Below are positions 15,432 to 24,287 of a stretch of DNA of 24,748 bases, piece by piece (positions within the stretch are counted from its first letter, which is position 1; every line of letters starts with the position of its first letter). Position numbers and translations under genes: made by a program. The notes under the pieces were generated by a model, which was given only the letters and a program-made list of their open reading frames with translations, had not been told where the DNA came from and did no database searches. This DNA is from Ignavibacteriaceae bacterium (lineage in GTDB: Bacteria; Bacteroidota; Ignavibacteria; Ignavibacteriales; Ignavibacteriaceae): contig JACAFA010000279.1 of the NCBI GenBank assembly GCA_013388525.1, positions 1-24,748 of the forward strand, written 5' to 3'.

Positions 15432-17705
15432 TTTCCCGCCTGGCTTTTCTTCATTAACCAGTGTTGCAATTTCGTTTCCCAGAACATCATATACTTTTAA
15501 TGTTACAAACGAAGAGGCGGGAATAGTATAGCTGATTGTTGTCGAAGGATTAAATGGATTTGGATAGTTCTGTTCCAGTGCAAAATTGTTCGGAGTCAGT
15601 TCTTCGGTTATGATCAATTTGTTTATGCTGGTATTATGTATTTTTATCTCATCGACCGGCTTCAAATTTTCATTTATCTCTATACCCGTTTCATCTTGTA
15701 ATCTTAAATTTATATTCTCAACAGTTAATTTGATTGGATGTTCTATTCCTGTCATCTCTATAATTTGAAATGATTGATTTATATTTTCTGCGATTCTTCC
15801 ACTTCCAAACCTGATATCAAAAGTTCCTGCTGGTGGTCTCGGTGGCAGTTCATAAATGTTTAGATTAACTTTATCATTTACAGCATATAGTGTATAACTT
15901 TTCCCTGTGGCATCAGATATTATTATCCTTCCCCAATCTTCTTTTATGTATTCTGCTGCTTTGCCAACTCCTTTTGCAAAATCGTCTGGTATATTTATCA
16001 GCCCTCTACCTGTAAGGTTTACCCAGTAACCGTATCCTGGGTCTAACGTTTCTGCTATCTGGTATCCGACTGAATATTTATAAATTGGTCCGATTATTAA
16101 TCCCGGAGGTGTTGTTGTCAGAGCTGTTGTTGAAAAACTGTTCTCATATCCTCCTATGAGATTCCATCCTTTTGTTGCATTGATTGAGTTGTGAGAAACT
16201 ATCTGTATTGCAGGCCATTCATCTCCTGTATTATATATCCTGGCTCCTGAATGTTTCATCCAATAACCTTCACCGGGTGTAGTTGCTGTAATTATCTGGT
16301 ATCCGTCGTTGAATTTAAATACATCACCAATTCTGCCGGGCCACCAATTGGAGACTCCCTGACCATCCGGATTTATTCCGGGAACTGATACCAAATTCCA
16401 GCCATCCGAAATGGATACTGTCAAATTGAATGTTGACTGTGCAGATAAAACTGATCTATCATAAACAGATATCTTGGACGAATCTTTAGAAACCGCAAAA
16501 CCGGAATCGTGCATACAGTTTATCCAATTGGTTAAGCATTCATTATATACGCCTCCCGGATTATCCGGATCAGTTCTATCCGGATAGTATGCAACCGGTG
16601 TCAGCATATATTTGGCAGCATACCATGATGCAGCAAATGGGTCAGTAGAACCTAATAACATTTTTAGTTGAATGGCGATATTTCCATAATTACGTTCAGG
16701 ATTAGTCCAGGCTGCATCAATGATTGTTAGTTTTGGGAAAGTTACCTGCATTACTTTTGCAGGCAGTGCAAATTCACTGAACATATAGTCGAAGTGCATT
16801 GGACCATCACCTCCATATCGTTCATTCTGATATGCAACAGTAAGAACTCCTATCCAATTCTTTATCGCAAGTGTAGCACCAGTCCAGCCGTGAGCCTTCA
16901 AGACCGGAAAATCAACTATGCACAACCTATCGTGATTATAAGTTTGTGTTGTTGGATTCCAGATTCCATATTTTAATGATATATAATAATTACCTGATGG
17001 TGATTTGAACTTTGGGTATGAAATTTTGGAAGCAGGGTCATAAGGATAACCATCAACATAATCACCATCTGAATATTCATTGACTACATTATACATTATA
17101 TCTTTCCATTCGCATAAATAAACAGGATATCCTTTTGAGTGGAAAGTGTTGATAGCATCCAAAATGCATTGTGCAGGATCTTCGGAGTTATTGTCATCTT
17201 CACCCATTTCTGCCCACTGTGTATTATCAGCTACAATAATTTCACCAGTGAAACCTTCTGGATGTTGAAGGATTTGCCAAATTAATCCTTTAATGCGGTC
17301 AGTGCTTGTAGTATTTCTGAAATCCCACTGAAAGCTTCCTTTTATTATCACAATATCATTCGAACCAACGATACCGGACGGATGTGCTGCTGTTTTATGA
17401 AGATAAGTTCCTTTTGTTTGCATCATCAGAAGAAGAGTGTCAATTGCAGGATCAACAAGATAAGCATTTGGAACCGTAGAATCTCCTGCAGCCAAAGAGC
17501 CGGAAGTTGGAGGAATTTTATCCATAACAAAAACTTGTGATGTTGGATTATTTACTTCCCAGGTGGGCAATGGATCGAAAACCATTTTATTGGTTTCAGT
17601 AAAATATGACATTACAGCAGTTGTTAAAACTGCTGCAATTATTACTGTCAGGACTGAAAGCTTGTTATACCTATTCTGAAAATTGTTTTTGCTTAATTGA
17701 AACAC
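15318..17705 (-). CDS. T9SS-secreted DUF362-domain protein
   Basis: 795 aa from a GTG start. One hydrophobic segment (about 17-35) serves as signal or anchor. Residues about 90-400 resemble DUF362 (NDIVIIKGSFQW at 116-127, GEIIVADNTQW, FPVLKAHGWTGATLAIKNWIG at 266-286). There are no ferredoxin-like Cys clusters, although many DUF362 proteins carry them. Two GWNL domains follow (GWNLVSVPGINPDG, GWNLIGGYENS, GYWMKH, GYGYWVNL), then ELPPRPPAGTFDIRF and a type A T9SS sorting domain (NYPNPFNPSTT, ending IETKKMILLR). DUF362 has no settled function; exporting one by T9SS is unusual. No clear ribosome site precedes the GTG, so the exact start is uncertain, but the hydrophobic segment must be included. 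A second, shortened DUF362-like gene lies at 21172-21741. Confidence 0.85.
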   Translation of the reverse strand: MFQLSKNNFQNRYNKLSVLTVIIAAVLTTAVMSYFTETNKMVFDPLPTWEVNNPTSQVFVMDKIPPTSGSLAAGDSTVPNAYLVDPAIDTLLLMMQTKGTYLHKTAAHPSGIVGSNDIVIIKGSFQWDFRNTTSTDRIKGLIWQILQHPEGFTGEIIVADNTQWAEMGEDDNNSEDPAQCILDAINTFHSKGYPVYLCEWKDIMYNVVNEYSDGDYVDGYPYDPASKISYPKFKSPSGNYYISLKYGIWNPTTQTYNHDRLCIVDFPVLKAHGWTGATLAIKNWIGVLTVAYQNERYGGDGPMHFDYMFSEFALPAKVMQVTFPKLTIIDAAWTNPERNYGNIAIQLKMLLGSTDPFAASWYAAKYMLTPVAYYPDRTDPDNPGGVYNECLTNWINCMHDSGFAVSKDSSKISVYDRSVLSAQSTFNLTVSISDGWNLVSVPGINPDGQGVSNWWPGRIGDVFKFNDGYQIITATTPGEGYWMKHSGARIYNTGDEWPAIQIVSHNSINATKGWNLIGGYENSFSTTALTTTPPGLIIGPIYKYSVGYQIAETLDPGYGYWVNLTGRGLINIPDDFAKGVGKAAEYIKEDWGRIIISDATGKSYTLYAVNDKVNLNIYELPPRPPAGTFDIRFGSGRIAENINQSFQIIEMTGIEHPIKLTVENINLRLQDETGIEINENLKPVDEIKIHNTSINKLIITEELTPNNFALEQNYPNPFNPSTTISYTIPASSFVTLKVYDVLGNEIATLVNEEKPGGKYEVEFSPEQTISLSSGIYFYRLQSGSFIETKKMILLR

Positions 17706-18094
17706 TCTAAACCAATTTGCTTTTGTTATAAAATTTAGTCTCCACTCAATCTGAAAAGCAGATTAAATACCCGGTAAAAGTTAATTTTATGTAAGGCTAT
17801 TTGCAAGTATAACATTTATTAAATTCAAAATTATTCAATTTATAGCTTCCATTTTTATTCCAACTTTCGGTTGTTGTAAAAAGCAAAAGTATCCTTGCTG
17901 AAATTTTATACCAAACATACAATTAAAAAGTTATAAATTTTTATAAAAAGGATTTACAAAAAATAAATAGGCAGGTTAAGTAATAACCTGCCTAAAATTA
18001 TATAATTGGAATTATATTAAATCAATGTTTTTACAAACCGCACAACACTCATAAAAAATAATTTTCAGTTTTTACAAAAGTTTTAATAAATTTT
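17706..18094. other. Intergenic region
   Basis: 389 bp holding the upstream region of the DUF362 gene and the terminator of the lipoprotein gene at 17961-17994. Very AT-rich; no open frame or other structure seen. Confidence 0.5.
17961..17994 (-). terminator. Intrinsic terminator of the DNRLRE lipoprotein gene
   Basis: A perfect 11-bp stem TAGGCAGGTTA (17968-17978) / TAACCTGCCTA (17984-17994) with a 5-nt loop. On the minus strand it is followed by TTTATTTTTT. It lies about 100 bp after the stop at 18095. Confidence 0.85.
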
Positions 18095-19186
18095 TTAATC
18101 ACCACAATTATAGCAGCGTCCTGGTCCGACAATTCCCCAATTGTATCTCAGTAAATCAAAAGCCTTTAAACGAAATTGTATTCTTGTTGGGTGCCAATAA
18201 TTCCAACCTGCGACCTGGGCAGGAGTATATGTATTTAAAAGATTTGTTGCATTATCAAAAGCAGTTTGTACTTCGGCTGGTATTGAAGCACCACTTAATT
18301 TATTTAGTTTAGCACCAATGTATTGTCGGGCTAAGGTATAATAGTCATTGAACCATTGAGAGGTTAGTAAAACCTGGTAGTAGCTTTTTCCACTTAAGAA
18401 AAATTGAGTATTCTCACCGTTGGGTTGAATTAAATCCCAATTATTATCGCGTGACTCAGGTCCGTATTGAGTGTGTCTCTGCCAATAAAGCGGGATGCGT
18501 GTACATTGACTTGGAACCGAAGATGTATATTCAAGATCAAATTTAACCAAGGCTTGCTTTTCTAGATCGGAATCCCAGCCCCAACCGGAATACATTTCAC
18601 CTTTATAACCATTATTATCATCCGGACTTGCTTGATAGATATATGTATCTCCAATGTTTCTTGTTGTATCACACAGTACTTCACCATTCAGAGTATAGCA
18701 AATTTGAAGGTAGGAGGCATTTGCAGCAAAATCATATTCCCTAGTGTCGTACTCAGTCCGAGGCCACGTTTTATCTACCTGATCAAGAAGAAGTCCATAA
18801 TTTGGTTTAGATCCATTCAACCAGCTTCCTACCAGATTAGTTACATCAACCGAAGTCCAGCCTGCAGCAGAAGCATTAAATGTTGCTTCAATAGTTGGTG
18901 AATAACTGCCACCGAAATTATTCCAGGTAACAACCATCTCATCCCAGGGATTGGTAATTCTATGTACGTTAATGGTTTGGTTGGTAGCTACTAAAATATT
19001 AATATTAAACGTAGCTGAAACAAATGTTGCACCTTCCGGTAAAGCGAATTTGGATAATTCAGGTAAAGTTGAATCCTGATTAGATTCAACTGGTGTTGGT
19101 TCTTTTTGACAACTGGTAAGCAGTATTACAGCCAATATTATTGATGAAATTAACATGGCTAAATGTTGCTTTTTAAATTTCCACAT
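18095..19186 (-). CDS. DNRLRE-domain surface lipoprotein
   Basis: 363 aa. The N-terminus (MWKFKKQHLAMLISSIILAV) ends in the lipobox LLTSC, with lipidated Cys26. It is followed by a DNRLRE-type carbohydrate-binding-like domain: TINVHRITNPWDEMVVTWNN, GWTSVDVTNLVGSWLNG and NYGLLLDQ are hallmarks. Around residue 180 DTYIYQASPDDNNGYKGEMY begins what looks like a second, incomplete unit (ALVKFDLE), then an alpha-rich tail (NYYWHP-like region) ending GRCYNCGD. The function is probably an envelope-bound adhesion or glycan-binding protein. A longer reading begins 12 nt upstream at 19198, but GGGAG lies inside it and is correctly spaced (5 nt) for the ATG at 19186, so I take the shorter start. Monocistronic, with its own terminator. 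Confidence 0.83.
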   Translation of the reverse strand: MWKFKKQHLAMLISSIILAVILLTSCQKEPTPVESNQDSTLPELSKFALPEGATFVSATFNINILVATNQTINVHRITNPWDEMVVTWNNFGGSYSPTIEATFNASAAGWTSVDVTNLVGSWLNGSKPNYGLLLDQVDKTWPRTEYDTREYDFAANASYLQICYTLNGEVLCDTTRNIGDTYIYQASPDDNNGYKGEMYSGWGWDSDLEKQALVKFDLEYTSSVPSQCTRIPLYWQRHTQYGPESRDNNWDLIQPNGENTQFFLSGKSYYQVLLTSQWFNDYYTLARQYIGAKLNKLSGASIPAEVQTAFDNATNLLNTYTPAQVAGWNYWHPTRIQFRLKAFDLLRYNWGIVGPGRCYNCGD

Positions 19187-19404
19187 GATTACTCCCATTT
19201 TGAAAAGTTAATTGATTAGTTATTAATTATTAAAATAGCTGCTTGTATATTTTGCCCCGACCAAGCGATAGTGTCTGTTAGATTTGAGCGAATTATATGC
19301 CAACTAAAATATCAGACAAAAATTGAGAAAAGAGAATTCCATAATTTCAACTTAAAGTATTTGTATTAATTTAGGAAGAGAAATATTTGGATTGAACAAA
19401 GATG

Positions 19405-19434
19405 AAAAAGGTAACCGACAAAATTTGCGGTTAC
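19405..19434 (-). terminator. Intrinsic terminator of the SDR gene
   Basis: GTAACCG (19411-19417) pairs with CGGTTAC (19428-19434); the loop can extend the stem by CAA/TTG. On the minus strand CTTTTTC follows. It lies about 40 bp after the stop at 19474. Confidence 0.75.
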
Positions 19435-19473
19435 TTCATTAGTGTGAATGATTTAAAAAAATAATTTTCTAAA

Positions 19474-20334
19474 TCAGATTTGTAAAGAATCAATTCCGAT
19501 TAATTTAGAACTCAGTTGCCAAAGTTTTAATGATGCCTCTTTGCTGTAAGAAGCAGGAGAAGAATTTATTTCATTCTTCTCATAAAAATATTTACCTGTG
19601 GTGTTACTAACCTCTTCAGAAGAAGCTAGATAAACTATTGTTTCAGCAGCTTTCTGCGGCGAGATTAACTTTAATTGCAGGATATAAGAAAGGTAATGCT
19701 TCAACCAGGGATAAAGTCCATTATTTCTACTGAAGTTTGTTGCTACTCCTCCGGGATCTACAGCATTCACTGTTATGTTAGTCTTCTTCAATCTACTACT
19801 CAACTCATAAGTAAAATATAGATTGGCTAGTTTCGAACGACCATAAGCCAATCTTCTATCATAATTTACAGGAGCTTCAATATCATCAAACTCTTCAGTT
19901 GCTCTCGAATGTGCAGGTGATGAAACATTAATTATTCTTCCTTGTGCAGATTTTCGCAACATTTCAATTAAAGAAAGCGTTAATAAAAAATGTCCAAGAT
20001 GATTAGTCGCAAAGGTTAATTCTATACCTTCATCATTCTTAAGATAATTGTCGAATCTTGCACCAGCATTGTTAATTAAAACATCAATATGGTCAAAATC
20101 TTTTTTTATTTTTTCCGAAACACTTCTAACTTCCTTCATTGAAGAGATATCAACTCTGTAAAATTTCACTTGAGCATTTTTGTTTAATTCTCTTATTTGC
20201 TCACAAATCTTTTGCCCTCTTTTTTCATTTCTTGAAAGCAGAATTAGTGAAGCACCAAGATCAGCAATTTGAAACGCAGCCGCTTTACCTATTCCGGAAG
20301 TAGCGCCGGTTATTAAACAGATTTTATTTTTCAT
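19474..20334 (-). CDS. Short-chain dehydrogenase/reductase (retinol-dehydrogenase-like SDR)
   Basis: 286 aa, the usual length for a classical SDR. It has a Rossmann nucleotide motif TGATSGIG (9-16), SRN at 34-36 suggesting NADP preference, VD at 61-62, NNAG (88-91), the structural Asn in NHLGH (N111), catalytic Ser of NVSS (138-139), and the YGRSK pair (Y164, K168), followed by DPGGVATN (193-200). It is therefore expected to be an active NAD(P)-dependent oxidoreductase. The sequence resembles the retinol dehydrogenase / WW-domain oxidoreductase branch, but the substrate cannot be told from sequence. It is cytoplasmic, with no signal. It may be transcribed with the small membrane protein 107 bp upstream; a hairpin terminator lies downstream. 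The start at 20334 is typical for the family (MKNKICLITGATSG). Confidence 0.92.
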   Translation of the reverse strand: MKNKICLITGATSGIGKAAAFQIADLGASLILLSRNEKRGQKICEQIRELNKNAQVKFYRVDISSMKEVRSVSEKIKKDFDHIDVLINNAGARFDNYLKNDEGIELTFATNHLGHFLLTLSLIEMLRKSAQGRIINVSSPAHSRATEEFDDIEAPVNYDRRLAYGRSKLANLYFTYELSSRLKKTNITVNAVDPGGVATNFSRNNGLYPWLKHYLSYILQLKLISPQKAAETIVYLASSEEVSNTTGKYFYEKNEINSSPASYSKEASLKLWQLSSKLIGIDSLQI

Positions 20335-20441
20335 AAATAATTTTTATTAAAAAGATAATGATTTCTTTAAATATTGAATCAACATTTCTTAATTATTCCA
20401 AATATATATCATCCGAAAGAAATAAATGAAAAATCAGTTAT

Positions 20442-20915
20442 TTAATAATGATGATTGGATTTATTCAGTTTTTTAGAAAAATCTATAAAGAACAGAAACC
20501 AGAAAACAATTCCGAGAATGTGAAAAATATCTTCTACGATTTCATTGTAAGCTAATGCAATCAACTTTCCGTCAGATAAAAGGTCAATGGTATTTGCCAG
20601 ACCGAAAAACATATATGAGATTATAATTAAGACATACTTAAATCGCAGAAAAATTTTTCTATAAATAAAAAAATAAGAGGCAACTATAACAAAGTAAAAC
20701 AAGTAGGTTAACGTATTTGTAATATTAAAATTTGTTCTGATAAAATGATGTGGTTTGATCTCTATTATTAAAGCTAAAAACAGAGTGAGAAAAAGAGAAG
20801 ATAAAAGAAATCTCCATTCTTCTCCTTTTAAATTTTTGCTTCTTAGTTTGAGAACATTGAGTAGAATAAAGAAACAGGATATACTCAGAAGTATTAATTT
20901 TGTATAGTCTAACAT
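20442..20915 (-). CDS. Small multi-pass membrane protein, unknown function
   Basis: 157 aa with five predicted membrane segments (about 6-23, 36-53, 69-86, 93-110, 130-147) and positively charged loops (KLRSKNLKGEE, RKIFLRFK). The conserved-looking part is GLANTIDLLSDG...EIVEDIFHILGIVFW, which has polar residues inside or next to helices 4-5. I do not recognise the family. No clear ribosome site precedes the ATG at 20915, though a shift to another frame would break the membrane pattern. It sits 107 bp upstream of the SDR gene in the same direction, so co-transcription is possible. Confidence 0.7.
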   Translation of the reverse strand: MLDYTKLILLSISCFFILLNVLKLRSKNLKGEEWRFLLSSLFLTLFLALIIEIKPHHFIRTNFNITNTLTYLFYFVIVASYFFIYRKIFLRFKYVLIIISYMFFGLANTIDLLSDGKLIALAYNEIVEDIFHILGIVFWFLFFIDFSKKLNKSNHHY

Positions 20916-21171
20916 TTAAATAAGTAATTTTTAAAAACAATAAACATTTTTATAATATTTTGTGTTTATAAGAAATCTAAATTTAAGTGCCTGTTTGAAA
21001 ATATTATTTAGTAATCGGCACACAATAATAATCCATTAAACGGAATATTTAACTAAATTCAGCATTAGAACAACGAAAGATTTTACGAAACAATAAACCT
21101 CAGAAGAATCTTCTTAATATGTTGTTAATTGTTTGATCATTTTTATTTTATTATAGACTGGGAGTTAAAAA

Positions 21172-21741
21172 ATGAAGAAAATAATAAAGTTAACAGGAAT
21201 TTTCTTACTCTTAGTAGTGGTAGTTTTAATTGGATTTTTAATTCTGACAAAATCTGCGATTCCGCACAAAATTACAACTGACTCTCAATCAACCATATAT
21301 AGAGCTCTCATTGGAACCCAATCAGAAAATTTGATTAAAGTTATCGAGTTGATGGGAGGTATAGGTAATGTTATTGTAAAAAATGATATCGTAGTGATTA
21401 AACCCAATGTGCAGTGGTGGAATCACGGAGCTACAAATCTTTCCGCATTAAAAACTTTAGTAGACCTCATTATGAATCGCCCATCTGGTTTTTATGGTGA
21501 AGTTGTTATTGCAGGAAACTGTCATCGTGGCAGTGAACCTTGGACTGTTGAAGAATCAGGTTGGATAAGAGTTTACGAAAGGAATTCGGACATTGAAGGC
21601 ATAAATAATTTTAGTGAACTTACTGATCATTTAAAAAAAATTTATAGAGAGCGTTATTCAACAATTCACTCGATTGATTTTGCGTATGGTGCAACCGGTG
21701 CAGTAAAAAACTATTTTGGAGTTGTTGATATTAATGATTAA
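21172..21741 (+). CDS. Truncated DUF362-like protein
   Basis: 189 aa. An N-terminal membrane anchor (KKIIKLTGIFLLLVVVVLIG) is followed by NDIVVIKPNVQWW (71-83), MNRPSGFYGEVVIAGNCHRG (101-120) and GATGAVKNYFGV (173-184). The first two match the NDIVIIKGSFQW and GFTGEIIVADN parts of the DUF362 protein at 15318-17705, and the last matches its TGATLAIKNWIG. Between them about 55-60 residues seen in the larger protein are missing, and the chain ends five residues after KNYFGV, whereas DUF362 domains normally continue for well over 100 residues. I infer a shortened or decaying gene that still has a good GGGAG ribosome site and an intact frame. The + strand downstream (21742-21834) shows no continuation. 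Confidence 0.65.
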   Translation: MKKIIKLTGIFLLLVVVVLIGFLILTKSAIPHKITTDSQSTIYRALIGTQSENLIKVIELMGGIGNVIVKNDIVVIKPNVQWWNHGATNLSALKTLVDLIMNRPSGFYGEVVIAGNCHRGSEPWTVEESGWIRVYERNSDIEGINNFSELTDHLKKIYRERYSTIHSIDFAYGATGAVKNYFGVVDIND

Positions 21742-21834
21742 TATTTTCATTATTAAGCAATATGCAAGACCTATTTCTGTTTGGGTTGAGCGGATAATTT
21801 TTTATAATATTCTTTTTAAGAAAGGAATTAAATC

Positions 21835-22941
21835 TTGCTAAAGATTGATTGCGCCTACTTCAAAGGTGATAGACCTTGTAATCCTCATAAAGAAAGCGGA
21901 GTTAAATGTGATGATTGCACAGAGTATAAACCCATTTCATTTAAAATACTCATCGTTAAGCTTGATGCTGTCGGTGATGTTCTTCGCACAACTTCAATTC
22001 TTGAACCGCTAAAGAAAGAGTATCCTGATTGCTATATTGAATGGTGCACCAGATATAACTCACTTGAACTATTCAAAAATAATCCGCTTGTTGACGAAGT
22101 CATTACTATTGATGACGATGCTTTTTTCAGATTGAATGTTGAAGAGTATGATATAGTTATTAACCTTGATACTTCAAGGCTTAGTTCATCAATTGCTGCA
22201 AGTGCTTCTGCACAAGAAAAATTCGGATTTATTCTGAATAAAAAAGGTTATGTTGAAGCAACTTCAGCTGCTGCAAGACAATGGCTTGAAATGAGTGCTT
22301 TTGATGACGTGAAAAAAGCTAATGTAAAATCTTATCAGCAGATTATGTATGAAATCCTGAATCTGGATTTACCAGTTAAACCTCCAATAATTAATATTAC
22401 TCATACAGACAAAGAAAAAGTTGCTGGCAAAGATTTTGTAAAGAACATAGCTGCGCAAAAACCTGTCATAGGACTTAACGTCGGTGTGGGTACAAAGTGG
22501 CCAAGCAAAGGATGGGCTATTGAGAGTTGGCAGAAGCTAATAGAAAAATCAGGGAGTGATAAATACAATTTGCTCTTACTCGGAGGCCCGGAAGAAATTG
22601 AGACAATCAAAAAATTAAAAAAAGAATATCCCTATCTTATCGATACAGGATGTGATAACTCACTGCTGGAGTTTGCAGCAATTGTTGACTTGTGTGATTT
22701 GGTTATAACGGCAGATACTTTAGCTCTCCATATTGCAACAGCACTTCAGAAAAAAATTATTGCTCTGTTTGGTCCTACTTCATCGAATGAAATTGAGTTA
22801 TATGGAAAAGGAATTAAGCTGAAAGCATCGGAAGATTGCAAATGCTATTATAGAAAGTACTGTTCGGAAAAAATTTCCTGTATGGAAAAGATAACTTCAG
22901 AGATGGTAATTAAAGCAATGAATGAACTTATCGGTAAATAA
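21835..22941 (+). CDS. Glycosyltransferase family 9 (heptosyltransferase-like)
   Basis: 368 aa from a TTG start preceded by AAAGGA. The N-terminus carries a cysteine cluster (C6, C15, C25, C28; KGDRPCNPHK...CDDC), then the GT9 motif KLDAVGDVLRTTSIL (42-56), the acceptor-side Rossmann fold, and the donor-side signature NVGVGTKWPSKGW, LLLGGPEE, DLVITADTLALHIATAL and ALFGPTS. The C-terminus has a second Cys-rich stretch (CKCYYRKYCSEKISCM). GT9 enzymes transfer ADP-heptose or related sugars onto lipopolysaccharide cores or other glycans, at the cytoplasmic face. The N-terminal Cys cluster is a recurring add-on in a GT9 subgroup and suggests a bound metal. The acceptor is unknown. The convergent nucleotide-sugar dehydrogenase 24 bp away hints at an envelope-glycan locus. 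Confidence 0.9.
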   Translation: MLKIDCAYFKGDRPCNPHKESGVKCDDCTEYKPISFKILIVKLDAVGDVLRTTSILEPLKKEYPDCYIEWCTRYNSLELFKNNPLVDEVITIDDDAFFRLNVEEYDIVINLDTSRLSSSIAASASAQEKFGFILNKKGYVEATSAAARQWLEMSAFDDVKKANVKSYQQIMYEILNLDLPVKPPIINITHTDKEKVAGKDFVKNIAAQKPVIGLNVGVGTKWPSKGWAIESWQKLIEKSGSDKYNLLLLGGPEEIETIKKLKKEYPYLIDTGCDNSLLEFAAIVDLCDLVITADTLALHIATALQKKIIALFGPTSSNEIELYGKGIKLKASEDCKCYYRKYCSEKISCMEKITSEMVIKAMNELIGK

Positions 22942-22964
22942 ATCTTTTAATACGATAAACTATT

Positions 22965-24287
22965 TCAAGCTTTGAAAATGTTTTTAGATTTTATTCCCTT
23001 TCTTGCAAATGCATTGCGGGAATCTACAATGATCTTCGAGTTCTCTGCGATGAATTTGTAATCGAATATAGAATGATCAGTACTTAATACAATAAGGTCG
23101 TAACTTTTAAGCTTTTCTTTTGTCAACCTGATTGACTTCATATCATAATTATATTTTCGTGTCTTAGGCAGTTTAGGAACAAATGGATCATAATAGTCAA
23201 CTGTTGCACCTTTCTCACGGTATATTTCAATCAGTTTAAGCGAAGGCGATTCTCTCATATCATCAATATCTTTTTTATAAGCGGCGCCGAGAATAAGAAC
23301 CTTTGATCCATTCAAAGCTTTTTTGAATTTGTTTAATACTTCAATTGACTTCTCAACAACATAATAAGGTTGATAAGTATTTATTTCACCAGCAAGCTCT
23401 ATAAATTTTGTGTTGATTTCAAACTCGCGTGCTTTCCAAGTCAGGTAGAAAGGATCAATCGGAATACAATGTCCGCCAAGTCCCGGTCCCGGATAAAATG
23501 GTTTAAATCCAAAAGGTTTTGTTGAAGCTGCAGCAATTACCTCCCAGATATCAATATTCATCTTGTCAAAAACCATTTTAAGTTCATTTACAAGAGCGAT
23601 ATTGATTGAACGGAAAATATTTTCAAGAAGTTTGGTTGCTTCGGCAGCTCGCGGCGAGGAGACCGGCACAGTCTTAATAATTACCAAATCATAAATAGCC
23701 TTTGCAACTTTTAAACATTCAGGTGTAACGCTACCAATCACTTTAGGAATTTCTGCAGTGGTAAAATCAGGATTGTTAGGATCTTCCCGTTCCGGACTAA
23801 ATGCTAAGTAGAAATCCTTCCCGACTTTGAATTTATTTTTTCCTCCGGCATTTTCAAATATGGGTAAAAGAAGTTCCTCAGTAGTTCCTGGATATGTAGT
23901 TGATTCAAGTACAACTAATTGTCCTTTGCGCAAATATTTTGCTATTGTCTTTGCTGTATTTTCAACGAAAGACATATCAGGTTCTCTGTGTTCTGTCAGA
24001 GGAGTTGGCACGCATATCAATATAGCATCAGCCTGGGACAATTTTGAAAAATCACTTGTTGTTTTCAAATAACCGGAGTCAACGACTTCTTTTATTTTTC
24101 TTTCGTTTATATGTTTGAAATAACTTTTACCTTTGTTTAACAGAGTGATTTTCTTCTCATCAAGATCAAATCCGAGCACATTAATTTTTTTATATGCGAA
24201 AGCAAGAGCAAGTGGTAAACCCACGTAGCCCATACCTACAATTCCAATAATTACTGAGTTGTTCTTTATTTTTTCAAGAATGTTCAA
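22965..24287 (-). CDS. Nucleotide-sugar dehydrogenase (UDP-N-acetylglucosamine/mannosamine 6-dehydrogenase type)
   Basis: 440 aa. It has the NAD-binding motif GMGYVG (18-23), ICVPTPL (91-97), ESTTYPGTTEE (128-138), the signature SPEREDPNN (164-172), EATKLLENIFRSINIALVNE (216-235) and the active site GLGGHCIPIDPFYL with catalytic C274. The enzyme oxidises the C6 alcohol of a UDP-sugar to the acid with two NAD+. The SPEREDP signature is characteristic of the WbpA/TviB-like UDP-GlcNAc branch rather than plain UDP-glucose dehydrogenase; the exact epimer cannot be told. The product would feed acidic sugars into capsule, O-antigen or exopolysaccharide. The start is TTG at 24287, inside a TTGA 4-bp overlap with the stop of the upstream lgt, implying translational coupling. 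Confidence 0.93.
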   Translation of the reverse strand: MNILEKIKNNSVIIGIVGMGYVGLPLALAFAYKKINVLGFDLDEKKITLLNKGKSYFKHINERKIKEVVDSGYLKTTSDFSKLSQADAILICVPTPLTEHREPDMSFVENTAKTIAKYLRKGQLVVLESTTYPGTTEELLLPIFENAGGKNKFKVGKDFYLAFSPEREDPNNPDFTTAEIPKVIGSVTPECLKVAKAIYDLVIIKTVPVSSPRAAEATKLLENIFRSINIALVNELKMVFDKMNIDIWEVIAAASTKPFGFKPFYPGPGLGGHCIPIDPFYLTWKAREFEINTKFIELAGEINTYQPYYVVEKSIEVLNKFKKALNGSKVLILGAAYKKDIDDMRESPSLKLIEIYREKGATVDYYDPFVPKLPKTRKYNYDMKSIRLTKEKLKSYDLIVLSTDHSIFDYKFIAENSKIIVDSRNAFARKGIKSKNIFKA

